Assembly: GCA_902774195.1 (NCBI GenBank)
Contig: CACYHM010000005.1
Span: 1-18,327, forward strand
Source: an uncultured Eubacteriales bacterium
GTDB taxonomy: Bacteria > Bacillota_A > Clostridia > Peptostreptococcales > Anaerovoracaceae
DNA: 18,327 nucleotides
Direction: 5' to 3'
The position numbers were made by a program, and so were the translations under genes. Under the pieces are notes generated by a model. The model saw only the letters and a list, made by a program, of their open reading frames with translations, searched no databases and was not told the origin of the DNA. Below are positions 1 through 7,761 of this stretch, piece after piece (the stretch's first letter is position 1; each line of letters opens with the position of its first letter).

Positions 1-608
1 AGGTCGGCTCCGACGTCAGCAGCCTTGGTGAAGATACCTCCGCCTACACGGGCGAAGAGCGCCATCGACGAAGCTCCCATTCCGAATGTGACCATCGCGG
101 CTGTGATGTTTTCAAGTGTTTCATGGAATACAAGGTCGAGCAGCGCGTACCACAGCGAGATGTCGAGAAGTCCGAGGCCCACGACTGTGAAGCCCATTAC
201 CGAACCAGCCGAGAAAGCGACTCTCAGGCCCTTGTTGAGGCTCTCCTGAGCGGCGCAGGCTGTACGGTCGTTGGCTCTGGTCGCGATGCTCATTCCGATG
301 AATCCGGAAAGTCCCGAGAAGAAGCCTCCTGTGATGAACGCGAATGGTACATACCATGTCAGCTTGTGTGCCGCGGCCATTCCGCAGAGCACGCAGAACA
401 TGACTACGAAGAAGATGAGTACCGTGCGGTACTGGCGCTTCAGGAAAGCGCTTGCTCCGGTACGGACAAACTGTGAGATCTGCTTCATGCGGTCAGTGCC
501 CTCGTCCGAGTTGAGGACTTTCTTTGCCTGAGCGTAGGCGAAGAGCAGAGCGCAGATCGAAGCAAACAGACTTATCCAGTACAGGTGTGACAAAAGATAA
601 TCTTGCAT
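1..608 (-). CDS. hppA: Membrane-bound ion-translocating pyrophosphatase, N-terminal part (cut by window edge)
   Basis: The minus-strand frame stays open from the ATG at 608-606 to the left edge, giving the first 202 residues of a protein usually near 650-700. Family members are integral membrane enzymes that hydrolyse pyrophosphate and use the energy to pump H+ or Na+. Hydrophobic helices are visible near residues 8-28, 61-80 and 87-108, with more after 130. The segment GGGIFTKAADVGAD at about residues 189-202 is the start of the family's signature pyrophosphate/Mg-binding loop, which continues as LVGKVE in relatives, and the upstream MVTFGMGASSMALFARVGG is also typical. The start is supported by AAGGAGG at 617-623 and a strong upstream promoter. 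Whether the enzyme pumps H+ or Na+ and whether it needs K+ cannot be told, because the deciding residues lie outside the window. Confidence 0.95.
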   Translation of the reverse strand, partial: MQDYLLSHLYWISLFASICALLFAYAQAKKVLNSDEGTDRMKQISQFVRTGASAFLKRQYRTVLIFFVVMFCVLCGMAAAHKLTWYVPFAFITGGFFSGLSGFIGMSIATRANDRTACAAQESLNKGLRVAFSAGSVMGFTVVGLGLLDISLWYALLDLVFHETLENITAAMVTFGMGASSMALFARVGGGIFTKAADVGAD

Positions 609-688
609 GATTGATGCCTCCTTAGTTTTGATCCACAAAACGATACACTGTCATCTGTCTCGATTGTTACCCATAACATACTGCTGTA

Positions 689-717
689 ATTATACTCTCG
701 GGCATTATTGTTCTCAA
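689..717 (-). promoter_or_regulatory. Sigma-70-type promoter of the pyrophosphatase gene
   Basis: Reading the minus strand, TTGAGA (717-712) is followed after exactly 17 bases by TATAAT (694-689). Transcription would begin near 682, giving a leader of about 74 bases that ends in AAGGAGG at 623-617. Nothing else in the leader looks structured. Confidence 0.8.
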
Positions 718-911
718 TAAAAAACAATGTATTGCTTTGTATTTTCACCTCTTAAAGGTATCTCAAACCGCTTGTATTTACAATGATATTTGAAATAAAA
801 ATATGTTTTTTTGACAGTAATTTCTGAAATTGTTTGTGCCGATGCACAAATTCTGCGCGCTGTTTTCCGGAAGGCTGCAGGCCTTTTTTTCCGGCAGCAC
901 TCAGCCTTTTC
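718..911. other. Intergenic region with small inverted repeats, no gene seen
   Basis: This AT-rich stretch lies between the divergent promoters of the pyrophosphatase and the DHH phosphoesterase. No open frame with a ribosome binding site was found on either strand. It contains AATTTC-T-GAAATT around 819-831, a perfect 7-bp inverted repeat TTTGTGC-CGAT-GCACAAA at 833-850, and the T-tailed hairpin listed separately at 867-894. A TTGACA box occurs at 811-816, but no acceptable -10 follows at the right distance. A small RNA is possible but not shown. Confidence 0.5.
867..894 (+). terminator. Terminator-like hairpin upstream of the DHH gene
   Basis: AAGGC (871-875) pairs with GCCTT (881-885) around the loop TGCAG and is followed by an unbroken T run to 890. 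Outer CCGG blocks at 867-870 and 891-894 can also pair across the T run. The polarity fits a plus-strand terminator, but no gene is known to read into it, so it either ends an unseen short transcript or insulates the DHH promoter at 912. Confidence 0.45.
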
Positions 912-940
912 TTGAAAAAGCATCAGCCGAGGCATACAAT
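912..940 (+). promoter_or_regulatory. Promoter of the DHH phosphoesterase gene
   Basis: TTGAAA at 912-917 and TACAAT at 935-940 are separated by 17 bases, a near-consensus housekeeping promoter. The predicted start near 947 gives a leader of about 80 bases carrying the palindrome at 969-990 and the AGGAG ribosome binding site at 1015-1019. Confidence 0.7.
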
Positions 941-968
941 TGTTACCGTAGAGTAAATACCTCCCCCT

Positions 969-990
969 TCCGGCATATCCATATGCCGGA
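969..990 (+). promoter_or_regulatory. Ten-bp-arm palindrome in the DHH gene leader
   Basis: TCCGGCATAT and ATATGCCGGA are exact reverse complements separated only by CC. It lies between the predicted transcription start and the ribosome binding site. The two-base spacer suits a dimeric repressor operator better than a comfortable RNA loop, although an RNA hairpin that opens the innermost pairs is also possible. No known regulator consensus was recognised. Confidence 0.5.
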
Positions 991-1027
991 GGAGAGAAGA
1001 TAAGTACTGACGACAGGAGAAATAAAA

Positions 1028-1966
1028 ATGGCTGGAAAGAAAAGACTTGTAACAAGAAGCGATTTTGACGGTCTTGTATGCGCGATGCTTCTCAAAGAGC
1101 TCGATATCATCGACGACATCAAGTTCGTTCACCCTAAGGACGTCCAGGACGGCAAGGTAGAGCTGACTGAAAACGACATCACGACCAACCTCCCGTTCGA
1201 CCCGCGCGTCGGACTGGCATTCGACCATCATGAGTCAGAGATGCTCAGAAACGACCCGGAGAAGTTCGGAGGCAAGTACTATATCGAGCCTCACGCAAGA
1301 AGCGCTGCGCGCGTCGTATACAACTACTACGGCGGCGCCGACACCTTCAAGAATGTCACTGAAGAGATAATGACAGCGGTCGACAAGGGAGACAGCGCGG
1401 ACTACACTCTCGATGAGATCCTGGATCCTAAGGGATGGGTACTGATCAACTACCTGATGGACCCGCGCACAGGACTCGGACGCTTCCACGACTTCCGCAT
1501 ATCGAACTACGATCTGATGATGGAGCTCATCGACTACTGCGTCGATCACAATATCGATGAGATACTCGAGCTCCCTGACGTAAAGGAAAGAGTCGACCTC
1601 TACTTCGAGCAGGCCGACCTCTTCAAGGATCAGCTGAAGCGCATCGCAAAGGTCCACGGCAAGGTAGTCGTGCTCGACCTCAGAAACGAAGAAGTCATAC
1701 ATGCCGGAAACCGCTTCATGATCTACGCTCTCTATCCTGAGACCGAGATCTCGGTGCATGTGGCATGGGGCTTCAAGAAGCAGAACACAGCGGTAATGAT
1801 CGGAAAGTCCATAGTCAACATAGTCAACAAAGCGTCTGACTTCGATATCGGAGCATTATGCCTCAAATACGGCGGCGGAGGCCACAAAAACGCCGGCACC
1901 TGCCAGCTCGAAAACGATGAAGTCGATGCGAAACTGCCTGAGATCATAAAAGAACTGAATTCCTGA
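1028..1966 (+). CDS. DHH/DHHA1 family phosphoesterase
   Basis: This 312-residue soluble protein has the two-domain layout of DHH phosphoesterases. The N-terminal domain shows RSDFDGLVCAML (residues 10-21; metal-binding D12 and D14), the name-giving DHH at 66-68, and DKGD at 119-122. The C-terminal DHHA1 domain shows the substrate-binding glycine loop GGGGHKNAG at 282-290. Family members hydrolyse phosphodiester or phosphoanhydride bonds, for example short RNA oligonucleotides, pAp, cyclic dinucleotides or polyphosphate. Many such proteins are labelled exopolyphosphatase, but sequence alone does not fix the substrate. Motif I has Arg where many NrnA-type enzymes have His, so a divergent substrate is possible. 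It is a single-gene unit with its own promoter, AGGAG 8 bases before the ATG, and a terminator. Confidence 0.9.
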   Translation: MAGKKRLVTRSDFDGLVCAMLLKELDIIDDIKFVHPKDVQDGKVELTENDITTNLPFDPRVGLAFDHHESEMLRNDPEKFGGKYYIEPHARSAARVVYNYYGGADTFKNVTEEIMTAVDKGDSADYTLDEILDPKGWVLINYLMDPRTGLGRFHDFRISNYDLMMELIDYCVDHNIDEILELPDVKERVDLYFEQADLFKDQLKRIAKVHGKVVVLDLRNEEVIHAGNRFMIYALYPETEISVHVAWGFKKQNTAVMIGKSIVNIVNKASDFDIGALCLKYGGGGHKNAGTCQLENDEVDAKLPEIIKELNS

Positions 1967-2006
1967 TATCAAATACAGGACACGATATCCTTTTAGGACA
2001 AAGTAT

Positions 2007-2049
2007 TGATGCCGGATCACGTGAGCCAAACGGTCCGGCGTCATTTTTT
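2007..2049 (+). terminator. Intrinsic terminator of the DHH gene
   Basis: TGATGCCGGA (2007-2016) pairs with TCCGGCGTCA (2034-2043) with a single T-G wobble, enclosing a 17-base loop and followed by six T residues (2044-2049). It lies 40 bases after the stop codon. Confidence 0.85.
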
Positions 2050-2080
2050 GCAGTAAAACGGCTCAAAATCGGCGCGTAAC

Positions 2081-2132
2081 GTAAAGTATTCTTTACATTG
2101 TGCGCCAAAAGGTAAAGTTTACTTTACCTTTT
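2081..2132. repeat. Palindrome pair, locus 1 (GTAAAG-N4-CTTTAC twice)
   Basis: The first copy is GTAAAG-TATT-CTTTAC at 2081-2096. The second, GTAAAG-TTTA-CTTTAC at 2112-2127, extends to 12-bp arms (AAAAGGTAAAGT, ACTTTACCTTTT) covering 2107-2132. Their starts are 31 bases apart. The same pair recurs at 8690-8734 and twice at 14914-15104. Here it sits between the convergent ends of the DHH gene and ppdK, and the ppdK terminator hairpin begins 42 bases after the start of the second copy. Confidence 0.8.
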
Positions 2133-2145
2133 GAACTCATTATAC

Positions 2146-2190
2146 AAAAAAGATGACGCCGCTCCGGCAAAACCGTGCCGTGCGGCGTCA
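2146..2190 (-). terminator. Intrinsic terminator of ppdK (also third part of the repeat module)
   Basis: On the minus strand TGACGCCGC (2190-2182) pairs with GCGGCGTCA (2162-2154), with an inner CGGCA/TGCCG stem and six T residues at 2151-2146. It lies 18 bases beyond the restored ppdK stop. Its outer TGACG...CGTCAAC bases and its offset of 42 from the neighbouring palindrome match the long inverted repeats at 14991 and 15127. Confidence 0.85.
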
Positions 2191-2208
2191 ACGTTTGTCT
2201 TTTATCCG

Positions 2209-4798
2209 TTATTTCCTTTTCTCTTCGATAGCAGCCTGTGCAGCAGCCAGTCTTGCGATAGGAACTCTGAACGGCGAGCAGGATACGTAGTTGAGTCCTA
2301 CTTCGTGGCAGAAGTGTACGGATGCAGGGTCTCCGCCGTGCTCTCCGCAGATACCGAGCTTGTCTTACGAGCTTGCCGATGCCTGTCTGGTCGAGCGACT
2401 GGAACGGATCATGCTCAAGGATGCCCTTATCGACGTATTCCTTGATGATAGCGCCTGTGTCGTCTCTCGAGAATCCGAAGCCCATCTGTGTCAGGTCGTT
2501 TGTTCCGAACGAGAAGAATTCAGCCTCTTCGGCGATCTCGTCAGCTGTAAGAGCAGCTCTAGGGATCTCGATCATCGTTCCGACCATGTACTTCATCTCT
2601 TCGCCGGACTCAGCGATCAGCCTGTCAGCGACTTCGACGATGGTGTTCTTGACGAATCTGAGCTCGTTCACGTGGCCTACCAGCGGTACCATGATCTCAG
2701 GCACGATGTCGAGGCCTTCTTCTTTGCGGACCTCGAGAGCGGCTGTGATGATGGCCTCTGTCTGCATCTCTGCGATCTCAGGATATGTGACGGCGAGTCT
2801 GCAGCCTCTGTGACCCAGCATAGGGTTGAACTCGTGGAGCTCGAGAGTCTTGTTGACTACCTGCTCATAAGGGATGCCGAACTGCTCGGAGAGCTGCTTG
2901 ATATCCTCTTCTGTCTTAGGCAGGAACTCGTGCAGAGGCGGGTCGAGCAGTCTGATCGTTACAGGCCTGTCGCCCATCGCCTTGTAGATGCCCTTGAAGT
3001 CTTCCTTCTGATACGGCAGGAGGCCTGCGAGAGCTTCTCTTCTGTCAGCCTCGTTGTCTGCGAGGATCATCCTTCTGATCTTAGGGATCCTCTCGTCCTC
3101 GAAGAACATATGCTCTGTACGGCAGAGTCCGATACCTTCAGCTCCGAAAGCTACAGCCTGAGCGGCGTCTCTCGGGTTGTCGGCGTTCGTTCTTACCTTC
3201 AGTGTCCTTGCCTCGTCAGCCCACTCCATGATCTGGCCGAAGTCGCCGGAGAGCTCAGGAGCAAGAGTCTTGATGGTCTCTGCGTATACGCTACCGTCCG
3301 AACCGTTGAGCGAGATGCTGTCTCCCTCTTTGTATACCTTGCCGCCGACTGTCATAGTCTTTGCAGCTTCGTCTACTACGATGTCCTTGCAGCCGGATAC
3401 GCAGCACTTGCCCATTCCTCTTGCTACTACAGCAGCGTGGGATGTCATTCCGCCTCTTGCTGTCAGGATGCCCTCTGCGGCAGCCATGCCGGCGAGGTCC
3501 TCAGGGGAAGTCTCTTCTCTTACGAGGATGACTTTCTTTCCTTCTTCAGCAGCAGCTGCTGCGTCGTCAGCCGAGAAGTAGATCTGGCCTGTGGCAGCGC
3601 CCGGCGAAGCCGGAAGTCCCTTGGCGACAGCTGTCGCCTTCTTGAGCTCGTCTGTATCGAATACAGGATGGAGGAGCTGGTCGATCTGCTCAGGCTCGAC
3701 TCTCATGACAGCTGTATCCTTGTCGATGAGTCCCTCGTTCACGAGGTCTACGGCTACCTTTACTGCAGCAGCGGCAGTCCTCTTGCCGTTACGCGTCTGG
3801 AGCATGAAGAGCTTTCCGTCTTCTACGGTGAACTCCATGTCCTGCATGTCTCTGTAATGGGACTCCAGAGTGTTCGCGATCTTCTCGAACTGAGCGTAGA
3901 CATCAGGGAACTTCTCTTTCATCTCGGCGATAGGCTGCGGAGTTCTGATACCCGCAACTACGTCCTCGCCCTGAGCGTTGACGAGGAACTCGCCGTAGAG
4001 CTTGTTCTCGCCTGTCGCAGCGTTACGCGTGAAGGCTACGCCTGTTCCGGAGTTGTTGCCGCTGTTTCCGAATACCATGGACTGGACGTTTACGGCTGTT
4101 CCGAGCGAATCAGGAATGTCGTACATCTTTCTGTAGAGGATGGCTCTCTCGTTGTTCCACGATCTGAATACGGCCTTGATAGCCTCGAGCAGCTGATCCT
4201 TAGGATCCTGCGGGAACTCTCTTCCGAGCTCTCTCTTTACTACTTCCTTGTAGCCCTTGATGACTTCCTTGAGGTCTTCTGTAGTGAGGTCTACGTCGAA
4301 TTCAACGCCGGCTTTCTTCTTCTGGCCGTCGAATACGGCGTCGAAGTTGGACTTCTTGATCTCCATAACGACATCGCCGAACATCTGGATGAATCTTCTG
4401 TAGCTGTCGTATGCGAATCTGTCGTTGCCAGTCTTCTTCGCAAGGCCCTCTACCGCGACGTCATTGAGTCCGAGGTTGAGGATGGTGTCCATCATGCCCG
4501 GCATCGAGATCGGCGCTCCGGATCTTACCGAAACGAGCAGCGGGTTCTCGTTGTCTCCGAACTTCTTGCCCATTACCTCTTCGAGTTCAGCGAGGTGCTC
4601 CCAAACTTCGTCGATGACTTCCTGGGACAGGACTCCGCCGTCCTCAGTGTACTTTCTGCATGCTTCAGTCGTGATCGTGAAGCCGAAAGGTACAGGCAGA
4701 CCGATGTTGGTCATCTCTGCGAGGTTAGCGCCCTTGCCGCCCAGAAGGTTTCTCATGTCCTTCGAGCCCTCATTGAATGAATAAACATATTTTGCCAT
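2209..4798 (-). pseudogene. ppdK: Pyruvate, phosphate dikinase, frameshifted before the catalytic Cys
   Basis: PPDK interconverts pyruvate + ATP + Pi and PEP + AMP + PPi. The N-terminal nucleotide domain starts MAKYVYSFNEGSKDMRNLLGG, and the phosphocarrier motif has GGMTSH at residues 449-454, with T452 (regulatory Thr) and H454 (phosphorylated His). The frame is normal to GKLVR (R812, codon 2365-2363), then shifts. One frame over, the expected end [12 protein letters not shown]...[10 protein letters not shown] runs to a TAA at 2211-2209. Restoring 38 missing bases gives about 875 residues and puts the catalytic Cys at 830, in line with H455/C831 of the Clostridium symbiosum enzyme (about 874 residues). 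As written, the protein loses this Cys and reads an unrelated tail to 2093. The start is set by AAGGAG at 4807-4812; an upstream in-frame ATG at 4870 lacks family similarity. The cause may be a true mutation or an assembly error. Confidence 0.9.
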
Positions 4799-4826
4799 AA
4801 GCTTTACTCCTTTTCCTTTCCGGACA

Positions 4827-4841
4827 CCGGCTGGTTGCCGG
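4827..4841 (-). promoter_or_regulatory. Short GC-rich hairpin in the ppdK leader
   Basis: CCGGC and GCCGG flank a 5-base loop in the 99-base gap between glyQS and ppdK, 14 bases upstream of the ppdK ribosome binding site (4812-4807). On the minus strand no T run follows, so it does not look like a terminator of glyQS. It could be a leader or mRNA-end stabilising hairpin. No convincing promoter was found in the gap, so ppdK may be read from glyQS. Confidence 0.4.
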
Positions 4842-4897
4842 CCCCCTTTTAGATAGCTTATTGATAACAATTTGAAAGATACATAGTCCCCGACCCT

Positions 4898-6334
4898 TTA
4901 AAACCTGAGTCTGTCCTCGATGTACTCTCTCACCTCTGCGATCGGGATCCTGACCTGTTCCATCGTGTCCCTGTCGCGGATGGTAACGGATTTATCTTCA
5001 GCTGTGTCAAAGTCGACACAGATGCTGAACGGTGTTCCTATCTCGTCCTCTCTCCTGTAGCGCTTGCCTATGGAGCCGGACGCGTCGTATTCGACCATGA
5101 AGTATTTGCTGAGCTCTTCGTAGACCGGAAGCGCGACGTCCTCGAGCTTCTTCGAAAGCGGCAGTACGGCCGCCTTGTACGGAGCCAGCGCAGGATGCAG
5201 CCTGAGCACCACTCTGACATCCTCCTTGCCCTTCGCGTCGGTCAGCACCTCCTCATCGTATGCGTCGACGAGGAAGGCCAGCACGAGTCTTTCGACTCCG
5301 ACTGAAGGCTCGATGCAGTACGGAACGTACCTCTCGTTGGTCTCAGGATCGAGATAGCTCATGTCCTCTCCGGACGTGGTCTGGTGAGCCATGAGGTCGT
5401 AGTCCGTACGCGATGCGACGCCCCAGAGCTCTCCCCATCCGAACGGGAAGAGATACTCGATGTCCGTGCATGCGTTGCTGTAGTGAGCGAGCTCTTCAGG
5501 AGCGTGGTCTCTGAGCCTCGTGTATTCCTCTTTGAGTCCGAGATTCTTCAGGAAAGCTGCGCAGTAGTCCTTCCAGTACGCGAACCAGTCGAGTTCCGTG
5601 CCCGGCTTGCAGAAGAATTCAAGCTCCATCTGCTCGAACTCCCTCACCCTGAAGATGAAGTTGCCCGGCGTGATCTCGTTTCGGAACGACTTGCCCACCT
5701 GGGCGATGCCGAACGGGACCTTGCGGCGCGAGGTCCTCTGAACGTTCTTGAAGTTCACGAAGATGCCCTGCGCGGTCTCAGGCCTCATATAGATCTCGGC
5801 CTTTGAATCTTCTGTGACGCCCTGGAATGTCTTGAACATCAGGTTGAACTGGCGGATGCCCGTGAAGTCGCTCTTGCCGCAGTTCGGGCATTTGACGCCC
5901 TTGTCGGCGATGAAGCTCTCCATCTCGTCCTTCGTCCATCCGTCCACTACGGCCTCTGCCTCAGGATCCTGCTCCTTCAGATAGTCTTCGATGAGCTGAT
6001 CGGCCCTGTATCTGGTCTTGCACGACCTGCAGTCGATCAGGGGATCCGAGAATCCGCCGACGTGGCCCGATGCCACCCATGTCTGAGGATTCATGAGAAT
6101 GGCCGCGTCAAGGCCCACGTTGAGCCCTGATTCGCGCACGAATTTGGCCCTCCACGCGTCCTTGATATTGTTCTTGAATTCAACTCCCAGCGGGCCGAAG
6201 TCCCATGTGTTCGCAAGTCCGCCGTATATCTCCGAGCCCGGATAGATGTAGCCTCTGTTCTTGCACAGGGCTATGATCTTCTCCATGCTTACGGCTCTGT
6301 CTGTTACCGGAATATCTTTCTTGTCTACTGCCAT
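4898..6334 (-). CDS. glyQS: Glycine--tRNA ligase, alpha2 dimer type
   Basis: This 478-residue class II aminoacyl-tRNA synthetase charges tRNA-Gly with glycine in the cytoplasm. It is the single-chain (eukaryote/archaeon-like) form rather than the split GlyQ/GlyS form. The N-terminus shows [27 protein letters not shown] up to residue 50, typical of the family. A zinc-type insertion has C102-x2-C105 and C149-x2-C152. Motif 2 is seen around FRNEITP...RVREFEQ (217-234), motif 3 near SVGVERL, and a C-terminal anticodon-binding domain with [21 protein letters not shown]. The ribosome binding site AAAGGA overlaps the stop codon of the upstream DUF4342 gene, so translation may be coupled. It lies downstream of recO, as glycyl-tRNA synthetase genes often do in Firmicutes. 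No T-box leader was seen directly upstream. Confidence 0.97.
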   Translation of the reverse strand: MAVDKKDIPVTDRAVSMEKIIALCKNRGYIYPGSEIYGGLANTWDFGPLGVEFKNNIKDAWRAKFVRESGLNVGLDAAILMNPQTWVASGHVGGFSDPLIDCRSCKTRYRADQLIEDYLKEQDPEAEAVVDGWTKDEMESFIADKGVKCPNCGKSDFTGIRQFNLMFKTFQGVTEDSKAEIYMRPETAQGIFVNFKNVQRTSRRKVPFGIAQVGKSFRNEITPGNFIFRVREFEQMELEFFCKPGTELDWFAYWKDYCAAFLKNLGLKEEYTRLRDHAPEELAHYSNACTDIEYLFPFGWGELWGVASRTDYDLMAHQTTSGEDMSYLDPETNERYVPYCIEPSVGVERLVLAFLVDAYDEEVLTDAKGKEDVRVVLRLHPALAPYKAAVLPLSKKLEDVALPVYEELSKYFMVEYDASGSIGKRYRREDEIGTPFSICVDFDTAEDKSVTIRDRDTMEQVRIPIAEVREYIEDRLRF

Positions 6335-6346
6335 TAATTCTGTCCT

Positions 6347-6982
6347 TTACAGTTCTTCTTCGTTCTTGAACTCTTCTTCGATGATGTCCTCGGCGTCGCT
6401 CGTCTTGTAAGCGTCGGCAGCATCCTTGATCAGTTCCTTGACTGTCTTGCCAGCTTTCTTGGCGAGGGAGTCGATCGTGTTCATGATCTCGTCGATGCTC
6501 TCCTTGTCGTTGATAGCCGTCTGAGCCTTGTCGACGCTCTTCACGACGATGCCTTTAGCCTTGTCGTAGAAGCCGATGACCTTGCCGTCAAGGTCAAAAG
6601 CCTTGCCCTTCTCGTCGATGAAGTCGATGCTGCACTGTGCGCCCATCGCGGCTACTATGCCGAGGATAGCTCCCCAAGGCACGAGAAGAGTGCCGATGAC
6701 TCCGGCTGTTACAGGGAAGTTCACGACGGTCTTGTCGCCCTTGCTCACGACTATTCTCGAGACATTGCCCTTATCTACGATCTCTTTCATCTTCAGGAAG
6801 ATCGGGCTGTCCTTGAGGCTCTCGCCCGTGATCCTGTCGTGATCTTTATTCGTTTTCTCTTCGAGCGCTATGATGGCGTCAACTACGCTTCCATCGTGCT
6901 GCTCGAGAGCTTCCTTTGCCTCTGCATATGTGCAGCCTGTTCTGTCCTTTACAAGATCGATCTTTTCGATTGTGATTTCCAT
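6347..6982 (-). CDS. DUF4342 protein with N-terminal UBA-like domain
   Basis: The 211-residue product has three parts. Residues 4-42 (IEKIDLVKDRTGCTYAEAKEALEQHDGSVVDAIIAL) form a three-helix UBA-like fold resembling the N-terminus of EF-Ts and nascent-polypeptide factors. Residues 55-135 match my recollection of DUF4342, including KEIVDKGNVSRIVVSKGDKTVVNFPVTAGVIGTL and a hydrophobic stretch at 90-114 that could be a membrane-associated hairpin. The Lys/Asp/Glu-rich tail ends in EEEFKNEEEL. Its function is unknown. It lies 5 bases downstream of recO and 12 bases upstream of glyQS, so it is cotranscribed with both. This gene is not part of the Bacillus version of this cluster. A role near ribosomes or the membrane would be a guess. 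Confidence 0.8.
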   Translation of the reverse strand: MEITIEKIDLVKDRTGCTYAEAKEALEQHDGSVVDAIIALEEKTNKDHDRITGESLKDSPIFLKMKEIVDKGNVSRIVVSKGDKTVVNFPVTAGVIGTLLVPWGAILGIVAAMGAQCSIDFIDEKGKAFDLDGKVIGFYDKAKGIVVKSVDKAQTAINDKESIDEIMNTIDSLAKKAGKTVKELIKDAADAYKTSDAEDIIEEEFKNEEEL

Positions 6983-6987
6983 TCTTT

Positions 6988-7755
6988 CTATACCTCCAAT
7001 CCTGTGGATGTCCTGAGCACATCGACGCCCAGATAGCGGCCGGTGTACTCTGCAAGTATATCTCTGACCACTCCCGCGACTTCGGGCTTCAGATCCACCT
7101 TTTCGAATGTCGCAAGAGGTCTGGAGTCAAAATAACCGAACACAGTAATTATATCGAAGGAAGGTTGGTAAATCAACGAATCGGGCGTTGTTTTCTCTTG
7201 TTCTGCGCAGTCCGGACATATGATGCCGCCGCCCGTCACCGAGAAGCATCTGAAGCCGTCTCCGCCGAATTCTGATGGGCTTTTGCCGCATCCCACGCAG
7301 CACGAAAGCTCGGGCGCGACGCCAAGCAGCCTCAGGGACTTAACGATGAAGGCGAAAAGAAGCGTCTCCGCGCTCGATCTGCTCTTCGATACGGACTCGA
7401 GAAATGCAAGAGCAAGCTCGTAAAGCTTAGGCATGGGCTCTTCTTCGCCGAGCACCTTGTCGAGGTATTCGATGAAAGCCGAAGCCGCCATGAAGCGGTC
7501 TATATCCTCTCCTATCGAGTAGAAGCTCTTCTTTGCCTGCGCCGAATTGATGCTGTAGGCCTCCCTGCCCCTGAATATGTCATATTCCGCATAAGTAAAA
7601 GGACGCAAGGCCAGTGCTGCCTTGCTGCGGCTCTTCTCATTCACGGAAGTGCCTGCCGAGATCTTGCCGTACTGCTTCGTGAACAGCACGATCATCCGGC
7701 GGTTATTCGCTATCTTTCTCTGTCTGAGGACGATGCCCTCTGCCGTTATCACCAT
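6988..7755 (-). CDS. recO: DNA repair protein RecO
   Basis: The 255-residue protein has the RecO layout: an N-terminal OB fold (VITAEGIVLRQRKIANNRRMIVLFTKQYGKISAGTSV, residues 2-38), a helical core, and a zinc-binding site with C153-x2-C156 and C180-x2-C183. RecO anneals single-stranded DNA and, with RecR, loads RecA onto SSB-coated DNA during gap and recombination repair. It follows era with a 6-base gap, the usual Firmicutes order, so it belongs to the same transcript. The length is normal for the family, and the ATG at 7755 places the OB-fold strand right at the N-terminus. Confidence 0.95.
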   Translation of the reverse strand: MVITAEGIVLRQRKIANNRRMIVLFTKQYGKISAGTSVNEKSRSKAALALRPFTYAEYDIFRGREAYSINSAQAKKSFYSIGEDIDRFMAASAFIEYLDKVLGEEEPMPKLYELALAFLESVSKSRSSAETLLFAFIVKSLRLLGVAPELSCCVGCGKSPSEFGGDGFRCFSVTGGGIICPDCAEQEKTTPDSLIYQPSFDIITVFGYFDSRPLATFEKVDLKPEVAGVVRDILAEYTGRYLGVDVLRTSTGLEV

Positions 7756-7761
7756 TGCGCG

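Noticed and set aside
2093..2208. Extended C-terminal tail of ppdK in its shifted frame
   Set aside because: The tail does not resemble PPDK and runs through the terminator; the true ending is visible in the neighbouring frame.
2291..4780. 829-residue open frame on the plus strand opposite ppdK
   Set aside because: It is the antisense shadow of ppdK, kept open by codon bias; no ribosome binding site and no recognisable family.
4842..4897. Separate promoter for ppdK
   Set aside because: No -35/-10 pair with acceptable spacing was found in the glyQS-ppdK gap.
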